Part shown: in pieces, positions 54,337 to 64,000 of the stretch
Numbering within the stretch: the stretch's first letter is position 1
Layout of the letters: each line of letters begins with the position of its first letter
Translations under genes and position numbers: made by a program
The notes under the pieces: generated by a model
What the model was told of the DNA's origin: nothing
Seen by the model: only the letters and a program-made list of their open reading frames with translations
Database searches by the model: none
DNA from: DATAOG01 sp963782885
Lineage (GTDB): Bacteria > Pseudomonadota > Alphaproteobacteria > Geminicoccales > Geminicoccaceae
Assembly (NCBI GenBank): GCA_963782885.1
Contig: CAWALL010000014.1
Span: forward strand, 62,001-126,000
Length of the DNA: 64,000 nucleotides
Reading direction: 5' to 3'

Positions 54337-56847
54337 CTAACCGGGAAACGCCGCGGTGGGGGATGAAGCATCGCCGGCGGGTGCCGGCTTGTCGTTCAAC
54401 TTGCGCCTCGGCGCGCAGCTGGCGCCGGCGCGGGCCGGCCGGATCAGCCGGAAGCTGTAGCTCGCGCCCGGGCTCATCTCGCGGAACTGGCCGCGATAGG
54501 CGACCGTGATCGGCGCCGCCGTGAACCGCCGGCTGGTGATCTTGAGCATCGTGCGATCGACCTCGACGTCGAGCACCTGGCGCCGGTAGCGGACCCGCAT
54601 GGTCAGCCGCTCGAGCTCCTGGGGCAGACTCGGATCGAAGTGCAGGATGCCGCCTCGCGGCTCGATCCCGGTGTAGCAGCGCTGCAGGATGTCGACCGCG
54701 CCGGCCATGGCGCCGAGATGGATGCCTTCGGCGGTCGTGCCGCCCTGGATGTCGCCGACGTCGGCCCCGACCGCCTGGGAGAACATCGCCCAGGAGCCCG
54801 GCCGCGTCGCCCGCGCCAGGACCCAGGAATCGACCACGAAGCTCAGCGTCGAGCCGTGCGAGGTGCGGTCGATGTAGTAGTCGACCGTGCGCGGGATCGC
54901 ATCGCGCTCGAACGGGTAGCCTAGCCGCTCGAGCAGCTGCGAGAGCTCATCGGCCGAGAACAGGTACAAGAGCATCAGCACGTCGGCCTGCTTCGACGCC
55001 TTGTACCGGTTGACCGCGTCGCCCTCGGCCTCGAGGATCCGGTCGAGCCGCTGGATGTCGCCATGGGTCTCGCGCAGCCTCGCCCAGTCGAGCTCCTCGA
55101 GCCGCTCGTAGCCCTCGAACTGGCTGATGATGCCGGGCCCGTGGAACGGGATCTTGAGCTTGCGGCTGACCTCGTCCCAGCGCTCGACCTCGGCCGGCCC
55201 GACGCCCAGCTGTTCGCACAGCTGGCGCCGGCGCTCGTCGGGCAGGGCATCGAGCACGTCCTGGGCGCGGATCAGGACCCAGGCCGCCATCAGATTGGTA
55301 TAGGCGTTGTTGTCGAGGCCGCCCGCGGTCTCGGGATCGGCGCCCGGATAGGCGGTGTGGAACTCGTCGGGTCCCATCACGCCCTTGATCTCGTAGCGGT
55401 CGAGGTCCGCGTCGTAGGTCGCGATGCTGGCCCAGAAGCGGGCGATCTCGACCAGGAGCTCGGCGCCATAGAAATACAGGAACTCGTGGTCGTCGGTGAT
55501 CTCGTAGTAATGCCAGACGTTGTAGGCGATCGCGGCGCCGATGTGCCGCTGCCGGTGGGTGACGTCCGGGACCCAGTGCCGGGATCTCGGATTGAGATGC
55601 ACCCGCTGGTTCTCCTCGCGCCCGCTGCTGCCGCTCTGCCAGGGGAACATCGCACCCCGATAGCCCGCCGCCGCCGCTGCCCGGCGCGCCTCGGGCAGGC
55701 GCCGGTAGCGGTAGAGCAGGAGCGCCCGGGTCAGCGCCGGCAGGCGAAAGCTCAGATAGGGGAAGATGAACAGCTCGTCCCAGAAGACGTGGCCGCGATA
55801 CGCTTCGCCGTGCCAGCCGCGCGGCGGCACGCCCACGTCCAGATCGATGCTGTGGAACGAGACGGTCTGCAGCAGATGGAAGATGTTGAGCCGGACCTTC
55901 ATCACGGTGTCGTGGTCGTAGCCGGTCTCGATGCCGATGTCGCACTGCTCCCAGAGGTGGCGCCAGGCGAGCCGGTGCGCGCCCAGCAACTGCTCGAAGC
56001 CCGGCGCCTGGGCGATGCGCTCGCGGGCGGCGAGCCCAGCCTCCGAGATCGCCCGATCGCGCGAGCTGAACAGCGCGACGACCTTCTCGGCCAGGAGCCG
56101 GTCGCCGGCCTGGAGGTCCAGGGACAGCTCCTGCGCGATCAGATCCGGCGCCTGCTCGGTCCGGCGGACCGGGCTCGCGGGCGCGCCGTTGACGGACAGC
56201 CGGGTGCGCGCCGCGAGCGCGACCTCCAGGCGGGCCTGATTGAACCGGCTCTGGAGGAAGATCGTGTGCCCGTCCAGCTCGCTGGCGCCGACCGGCTCGA
56301 GGTGACGGCTGCTCAGCTCCCGGTAACGGCTGACGCCGTCGTTGATCACCTGACCATCGATCGCGGTGCGCAGGCTCAGCTGGCCGGACCAGTCCTCGGC
56401 AATGACCTCGAGGGCGATCGCGGCGAGGTGGCAGTCCGCCATGCTGACCAGGCGGCGCTCGTGCCAGCCGGTGGTCCGGCCCTGGCCGTCCCGGAAGCGC
56501 AGGCGGCGCTCCAACGTGCCCTCCTCGAGGTTCAGCTCCTGCCGGTAGCTCAGAAGCTCGACCGTGTCCGGGGTCAGCCAGTCGCCGCCCTCGATCCGGA
56601 TCGCCAAGGGCAGCCAGTTGGGCAGGTTGACCAGGTCCTCGTTCTCGATCTCGCGGCCCTCGAGGTCCGTGATCCGACGGTTGTAGCCGCCGGCGAGATA
56701 GCTGCCGGGGTAGTGCACCCCATCATCGGCACAGTCCGGGGCGGCGCCGCGGGTGACGAAATAACCGTTGCCGAGCGCGCACAGCGCCTCGCGCCGGCCT
56801 TCGTTCGCCGGCTCGTAGTCCTCGTAGACCAGCGACCACGCGGTCAT
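54337..56847 (-). CDS. Glycoside hydrolase family 65 disaccharide phosphorylase (trehalose/kojibiose/maltose type)
   Basis: The protein has 836 residues from ATG 56847, which overlaps the otsB stop (ATGA); an open frame extends further upstream but without reason. GH65 layout: N-terminal beta-sandwich (1-260), (alpha/alpha)6 catalytic barrel (about 330-720) and C-terminal beta-sheets. Motifs: GWHGEAYRGHVFWDELFIFP, general acid Glu near 495 in KGVMGPDEFHT, and YKASKQADVLMLLYLF. The family cleaves disaccharides with phosphate to beta-glucose-1-phosphate. Coupling to otsB points to trehalose or trehalose-6-phosphate as substrate (inference). Confidence 0.9.
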   Translation of the reverse strand: MTAWSLVYEDYEPANEGRREALCALGNGYFVTRGAAPDCADDGVHYPGSYLAGGYNRRITDLEGREIENEDLVNLPNWLPLAIRIEGGDWLTPDTVELLSYRQELNLEEGTLERRLRFRDGQGRTTGWHERRLVSMADCHLAAIALEVIAEDWSGQLSLRTAIDGQVINDGVSRYRELSSRHLEPVGASELDGHTIFLQSRFNQARLEVALAARTRLSVNGAPASPVRRTEQAPDLIAQELSLDLQAGDRLLAEKVVALFSSRDRAISEAGLAARERIAQAPGFEQLLGAHRLAWRHLWEQCDIGIETGYDHDTVMKVRLNIFHLLQTVSFHSIDLDVGVPPRGWHGEAYRGHVFWDELFIFPYLSFRLPALTRALLLYRYRRLPEARRAAAAAGYRGAMFPWQSGSSGREENQRVHLNPRSRHWVPDVTHRQRHIGAAIAYNVWHYYEITDDHEFLYFYGAELLVEIARFWASIATYDADLDRYEIKGVMGPDEFHTAYPGADPETAGGLDNNAYTNLMAAWVLIRAQDVLDALPDERRRQLCEQLGVGPAEVERWDEVSRKLKIPFHGPGIISQFEGYERLEELDWARLRETHGDIQRLDRILEAEGDAVNRYKASKQADVLMLLYLFSADELSQLLERLGYPFERDAIPRTVDYYIDRTSHGSTLSFVVDSWVLARATRPGSWAMFSQAVGADVGDIQGGTTAEGIHLGAMAGAVDILQRCYTGIEPRGGILHFDPSLPQELERLTMRVRYRRQVLDVEVDRTMLKITSRRFTAAPITVAYRGQFREMSPGASYSFRLIRPARAGASCAPRRKLNDKPAPAGDASSPTAAFPG

Positions 56848-57665
56848 GACCGCCTCCCCTCCGCAAGCGCAATCAGCAGCTCGAGGAAGCGCCGCACGTC
56901 GTCGGGGTCGGCGAGCGCGTAGCGCGCCGCGGTTGGACGGGCGTCGTCCTCGCCGCGGACCACGATGCCGACGCCGCGCTCGCGGAGCGCTTCGAGCGCA
57001 TCCTCGTCGGTGACGTCGTCGCCGATGTAGACGGGGACGATATCCGGGCGGTCGAGATCGAGCCGCGCGAGCAGCCACAGGACCGCGTGCCCTTTGTCCC
57101 AGTCGATCGCGGGCTGCAGGCGCAGGACCTTCTTGCCCCGGGCCTGACGCAGCCCCTTGTGGCGCGCCGCGATCTCTGCGACCGCCTGCTCCAGCCGGCC
57201 GACCTCGGCGGCGGCGACCCGCCGGTAGTGGATCGCGATCGAGAAGCGCTTGCGCTCGACCGCATGACCCTCGATGCCGGCGAGCGCCTCACCCAGCTCG
57301 CGTTCGGCCTGGTCGAGCTCGGGCAGCGCCTCGATCCCCTTCTCGAGTGCATCCTGCCAGCCCTCCGGGCCCCCGATCTCGAAGCCGTGGCTGCCGGCAT
57401 AGTAGAGGGCGTCGAGCCCGATCAGGTGGCGCATCATGGCGACGTCGCGGCCGCTGACGATCGCGACCGGGCAGTGGCCGGCGAGCGCCTCGATGGTCGC
57501 GCGCATCGCATCCGAGAGAAAGGCCCGGCTGTAGTCCTCGACGATCGGGGTCAGCGTGCCGTCATAGTCGAGGAACACGGCCGGCGTTCTGCCGGCCAGG
57601 CGGGCGCGGAGCTCCGGCTCCCGATCCCAGACCAGCGGAACCTGGTCCAATCTGGTCACTTTCAC
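56844..57665 (-). CDS. otsB: Trehalose-6-phosphate phosphatase
   Basis: The protein has 273 residues, a HAD-superfamily phosphatase. Motif I FLDYDGTLTPIV (nucleophile Asp near 33), motif II in AIVSGRD, the Lys in DWDKGHAVLWLL, and motif IV in YIGDDVTDEDALEAL. It removes phosphate from trehalose-6-phosphate. First gene of a two-gene operon with GH65 (4-bp overlap). No otsA is present in the window. It is divergent from glgE with about 209 bp between starts. Confidence 0.93.
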   Translation of the reverse strand: MKVTRLDQVPLVWDREPELRARLAGRTPAVFLDYDGTLTPIVEDYSRAFLSDAMRATIEALAGHCPVAIVSGRDVAMMRHLIGLDALYYAGSHGFEIGGPEGWQDALEKGIEALPELDQAERELGEALAGIEGHAVERKRFSIAIHYRRVAAAEVGRLEQAVAEIAARHKGLRQARGKKVLRLQPAIDWDKGHAVLWLLARLDLDRPDIVPVYIGDDVTDEDALEALRERGVGIVVRGEDDARPTAARYALADPDDVRRFLELLIALAEGRRS

Positions 57666-57874
57666 GCCATTCTCCCTGGGTTTCAGGGCCAGACTCCTAG
57701 ATAGGCCCGGACGGGCCCGGCGCCCACACCGGCGCCCACGCCGGCATCAAGCCCCCGGCGCCATGCCGGAGGGGCGGTTGGCGCCGGCACGTTCAACTGC
57801 TAGGCTCGCGCCCGTCGAGCCCAGGATCCAACCAATGTGGCCCAGGCGGCCGCTGCATCGGGCAGAGTTTGGCC

Positions 57875-60800
57875 ATGACCGGACCCAGGATCTACAACCT
57901 TTTCCCGCTGCTCGCCGGGCCGGTGCCGGCGTGGTCCGGCCACCTCGACCGGATCGCGGGCATGGGCTTCGACTGGATCTACGTCAATCCGTTCCACTAC
58001 CCGGGCTTCTCGGGCAGCCTGTACGCGGTCAAGGATTTCTACCGGCTGCACCCGCTGCTGCAGGACGGCGGCGAGCCCGGCGAGCTGCTCGCGGCCTTCG
58101 CCAAGGCCGCCGCCGCGCGCGGCATCGCGCCGATGATGGACCTCGTGATCAACCACACCGCCAAGGACGCGCTCCTGGTCGAGCAGCATCCGGAGTGGTT
58201 CAAGCGCGAGGCCGATGGCGAGTTGCGCTCGCCGCGCGCGATCGATCCGGTCGATCCGCGCAAGTACACGGTCTGGGGCGACCTCGCCGAGATCGATTAC
58301 GACGACCCCAGCCACCGGCCGGCGCTGACCGCGTTCTGGACCGAGCTGGTCCGGCGCCATCTGAAGCTCGGCTTCAAGGGCTTCCGCTGCGATGCCGCCT
58401 ACCAGGTGCCGGCCGAGATCTGGCAGCCGCTGATCGCCGAGAGCAAGGCCGCCGATCCCGAGTGCCGGTTCTTCGCCGAGACCCTCGGCTGCACGCCCGC
58501 GCAGGTCCTGGGGCTCCGGAGCGCCGGCTTCGACTATCTGTTCAACAGCGCCAAATGGTGGGACTTCCGGGCGCCCTGGCTGCTCGAGCAGTACGACCTC
58601 TACCGCCAGGTCGCGCCGACCGTCGCGTTCCCGGAGAACCACGACACCGAGCGGCTCGCGATCGAGCTCGGCGATCCCGAGCCTGGGCAGCTCGAGCGGC
58701 ACTACCGGCTGCGCTATCTGTTCGCCGCGACCTTCTCCGCGGGCGTCCTGATGCCGATGGGCTACGAGTACGGCTGCCGGACGCGGATGGACGTGGTCGC
58801 GAGCCGGCCCGGCGACTGGGAGTGGGAGACCGCATCACCGCGGCTCGATCTCACGCGCTTCATCGGCGCGGTCAATGCGATGCGCGCCGCCTGCCCGGCG
58901 CTGAACGTCGAAGGCGCCCAGTGGAAGATCACAGCACCCCATAGCCCGGCAGTCGGCCTGCTCCGGCTTTCGGGCGGCGACCTGCCGTCGTCGGAGTCCG
59001 CGGCGATCGTCCTGATCAACCCCGACCGCGGCCGCGCCTGGGGCGTCGATCCGGGCCCGCTGCTCGGCCAGGTCGGCGGCCGGATCAGCGAGTTCGAGGA
59101 CGTGACCCCGGAGGCGGCGCCGGTCGCGTTCGAGCCGGGCCAGCCGATCACGCTCGAGCCCCTGCAGCTGCGCGTGTTCCGCAGCCGGGCCGAGGCGCTG
59201 CGCCGGCCGCCGCCACGGTCCGCGAAGGTGGCCGCCCAGGACAGCGAGCGGCGCCTCAAGGCGCTCGCTGCCAACCGGGTGGTGATCGAGCGGCTCGAGC
59301 CGGAGCTCGACGGCGGCCGGCATGCGATCAAGCGCGTGGTCGGCGACGTCGTCGCGGTCGAGGCCGACATCTTCTGCGATGGCCACGACAAGATCGCCGC
59401 CTGCATCCAGTACCGGGCGCAGGACGAGCAGGGCTGGCGCGAGGCGCCGATGCGCTTCGTCGACAACGACCGCTGGGGCGGCCAGTTTCCGGTGATCCGC
59501 AACGCCCGCTACCTGTACACGATCGAGGCCTGGCGCGACCTGTTCGAGAGCTGGCGCGCCGAGATCATGAAGAAGCACGATGCCGGCCTGAACGTCGGCC
59601 TCGAGCTGATCGAGGGCCGCGAGCTGATCGAGCGCACCCACGCCGAGGCCAAAGGCGAGGCCCAGAAGGCGCTGACGGCGCTGCTCGAGGAGCTCAAGGC
59701 GCACCAGGACGATCACGGCCGGCTGCTGCAGATCCTGCTCGGCGAGCAGGTGCGCCAGCTGATGCGCCGGTTCGGCGTCCGCACCAACGCGTCGCGCTAC
59801 AAGTCCGAGCTCGAGGTCCTGGTCGACCGCCCGGCCGCCAAGTTCGCCGCCTGGTACGAGCTTTTCCCCAGGTCGCAGAGCGGCGATGTCAATCGCCACG
59901 GCACTTTCGAAGACGTCATCAAGCGCCTGCCCTACGTCCAGGGCCTGGGCTTCGATGTCCTCTACTTCACGCCGATCCACCCGATCGGCAAGAAGAACCG
60001 CAAGGGCCGCAACAACACGCTGACGCCCGCGCCGGACGACCCGGGCAGCCCCTATGCGATCGGCAGCGAGGATGGCGGCCACGACGCGCTCCACCCCGAG
60101 CTCGGCAGCTTCGAAGATTTCCGCCGCCTGGTCGCGGCGGCGCACGCCCACGGCCTCGAGCTCGCGATCGATTTCGCGATCCAGTGCTCGCCCGATCACC
60201 CCTGGATCAAGCAGCATCCGGACTGGTTCGACTGGCGCCCCGACGGCACGATCAAATACGCCGAGAACCCGCCCAAGAAATACGAGGACATCGTCAACGT
60301 CCACTTCTATCGTGGCGCGCTGCCCTCGCTCTGGTATGCGCTGCGCGACGTGGTCCTGTTCTGGATCGAGCAGGGGGTCAAGATCTTCCGGGTCGACAAT
60401 CCGCACACCAAGCCGGTGCCGTTCTGGGAGTGGCTGATCCGCGAGGTCCTCGACCGCCACCCCGACGCGATCTTCCTCGCCGAAGCCTTCACCCGCCCGA
60501 AGATGATGCGGCAGCTGGCCAAGGTCGGCTTCACCCAGTCCTATTCCTACTTCACCTGGCGCGACACCAAAGCCGAGCTGACCGAATATCTGACCGAGCT
60601 GACCCAGGACGAGCCCAAGGAGTACATGCGCCCGAACTTCTTCGCCAACACGCCGGACATCAATCCCGTGTTCCTGCAGACCAGCGGCCGCGCCGGTTAT
60701 CAGAGCCGGCTGGTGCTGGCGGCGACGCTCTCGACCGTCTACGGCATCTACAACGGCTTCGAGCTCTGCGAGGGCACGCCGATCCCGGGCAGGGAGGAGT

Positions 60801-61219
60801 ATCTGAATTCCGAGAAGTACGAGATCAAGGCCTGGGACTACGACCGCCCCGGCAACATCCGCGACTACATCGCCAGGCTCAATCAGATCCGACGCGAGAA
60901 CCCGGCGCTGCAGGAGTTTACCAATCTCCGCTTCTATAACGCCTGGAACGACCAGGTTCTGCTGTACGGCAAGATGACCGCGGCCAAGGACAACGTGATC
61001 CTGATCGCGGTCAACCTGGACCCGCACCACGCGCAGGCCTGCCAGTTCGAGGTGCCGCTGTGGGAGCTGGCCCTGCCCGACTGGGCGAGCGTCCAGGTCG
61101 AGGATCTGTTCTCCGGCCACAGCTTCACCTGGCAAGGCAAGGTCCAGCAGGTCTGGCTCGATCCACAGGTCAACCCTTGCGCAATCTGGCGGATCGTGCC
61201 ACCAGGTCTGTCGAGTTGA
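57875..61219 (+). CDS. glgE: GlgE-type maltosyltransferase with an extra N-terminal GH13 domain
   Basis: The protein has 1114 residues from ATG 57875 (a TTG at 57869 is possible). Residues 1-430 form a full GH13 barrel with all four conserved regions: MDLVINH (about 88), GFRCDAA (nucleophile Asp about 172), FFAETLG and FPENHDT. Residues 450-570 are the DUF3416-type domain, and 650-1114 the GlgE catalytic part: DFAIQCSPDHPW, KIFRVDNPHTKPVPF (Asp about 841), LAEAFTRPKMM and FANTPDINP. GlgE transfers maltosyl units from maltose-1-phosphate to alpha-1,4-glucan. The ordinary enzyme has about 660-700 residues; the N-terminal amylase may trim or disproportionate the product. TreS-maltokinase follows after 31 bp. 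Confidence 0.92.
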   Translation: MTGPRIYNLFPLLAGPVPAWSGHLDRIAGMGFDWIYVNPFHYPGFSGSLYAVKDFYRLHPLLQDGGEPGELLAAFAKAAAARGIAPMMDLVINHTAKDALLVEQHPEWFKREADGELRSPRAIDPVDPRKYTVWGDLAEIDYDDPSHRPALTAFWTELVRRHLKLGFKGFRCDAAYQVPAEIWQPLIAESKAADPECRFFAETLGCTPAQVLGLRSAGFDYLFNSAKWWDFRAPWLLEQYDLYRQVAPTVAFPENHDTERLAIELGDPEPGQLERHYRLRYLFAATFSAGVLMPMGYEYGCRTRMDVVASRPGDWEWETASPRLDLTRFIGAVNAMRAACPALNVEGAQWKITAPHSPAVGLLRLSGGDLPSSESAAIVLINPDRGRAWGVDPGPLLGQVGGRISEFEDVTPEAAPVAFEPGQPITLEPLQLRVFRSRAEALRRPPPRSAKVAAQDSERRLKALAANRVVIERLEPELDGGRHAIKRVVGDVVAVEADIFCDGHDKIAACIQYRAQDEQGWREAPMRFVDNDRWGGQFPVIRNARYLYTIEAWRDLFESWRAEIMKKHDAGLNVGLELIEGRELIERTHAEAKGEAQKALTALLEELKAHQDDHGRLLQILLGEQVRQLMRRFGVRTNASRYKSELEVLVDRPAAKFAAWYELFPRSQSGDVNRHGTFEDVIKRLPYVQGLGFDVLYFTPIHPIGKKNRKGRNNTLTPAPDDPGSPYAIGSEDGGHDALHPELGSFEDFRRLVAAAHAHGLELAIDFAIQCSPDHPWIKQHPDWFDWRPDGTIKYAENPPKKYEDIVNVHFYRGALPSLWYALRDVVLFWIEQGVKIFRVDNPHTKPVPFWEWLIREVLDRHPDAIFLAEAFTRPKMMRQLAKVGFTQSYSYFTWRDTKAELTEYLTELTQDEPKEYMRPNFFANTPDINPVFLQTSGRAGYQSRLVLAATLSTVYGIYNGFELCEGTPIPGREEYLNSEKYEIKAWDYDRPGNIRDYIARLNQIRRENPALQEFTNLRFYNAWNDQVLLYGKMTAAKDNVILIAVNLDPHHAQACQFEVPLWELALPDWASVQVEDLFSGHSFTWQGKVQQVWLDPQVNPCAIWRIVPPGLSS

Positions 61220-61250
61220 CCTGCCAGCAGTCTCGAGAGGGCGCTCGGGC

Positions 61251-64000
<2,750 letters not shown>

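Noticed and set aside
55063..56922. 619-codon plus-strand open frame
   Set aside because: Shadow of the GH65 gene; no motifs.

Overview
The window is GC-rich, densely coded chromosomal DNA. It fits a high-GC alphaproteobacterium, possibly a rhizobial or rhodospirillalean soil or plant-associated bacterium. The inference rests on the gene families: a TctC-type binding receptor, MbfA-type membrane ferritin, DUF29 proteins, a GlgE with an extra N-terminal amylase module, and a TreS-maltokinase fusion. No rRNA, tRNA or CRISPR array was seen, so the genus cannot be fixed.

1-30 kb is mostly ordinary chromosome. It runs as follows: a GlcG/cupin plus spondin-domain secreted pair; a Gfo/Idh/MocA oxidoreductase; a TctC receptor with an amidase; a lone TatA; an epimerase/GNAT pair; a homocysteine S-methyltransferase-like enzyme followed by a cupin; an EmrAB-type efflux pair; LtrA; a CDF-like and a His-tailed EamA transporter; an MscS-family channel; exported MsrA and MsrB; an AGCS symporter; an iron/stress block (MbfA, DUF1344, YciE/YciF-like); an M48 lipoprotein; a YetF-like protein and a DUF1264 protein. 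Small gene remnants (TauE/SafE, aldo/keto reductase, a second cupin) sit between them.

30-54 kb is an accessory, decaying region. An IS5-type element splits an oxalate decarboxylase-like gene and leaves CTAG target duplications; both halves can be rejoined in frame. Two identical IS1595-type elements lie in opposite orientation about 200 bp apart, each with its own 8-bp target duplication. The inner-left copy splits a 152-codon gene that can be rebuilt exactly. That gene lies between an AbiJ-like abortive infection gene and another unknown gene, which suggests a three-gene defence-like operon. Next comes a duplicated block in which a SnoaL-like gene plus the 5' end of a dipeptide-type ABC permease is repeated at identical spacing (three permease 5' ends in all), with shared upstream elements. 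The ABC operon follows, but its fused ATPase and the separately located binding protein are frameshifted. An AAA-ATPase/DUF4435 gene is also frameshifted. So many single-base frameshifts mean either real decay or base-calling errors, and this needs read-level checking.

54-64 kb is a trehalose/alpha-glucan locus. A GH65 phosphorylase-like gene and otsB run leftward; opposite them run a double-GH13 GlgE and a TreS-maltokinase fusion that leaves the window. Together they would convert trehalose to maltose, maltose to maltose-1-phosphate, and that to alpha-1,4-glucan, with OtsB and GH65 setting the trehalose or trehalose-phosphate supply.
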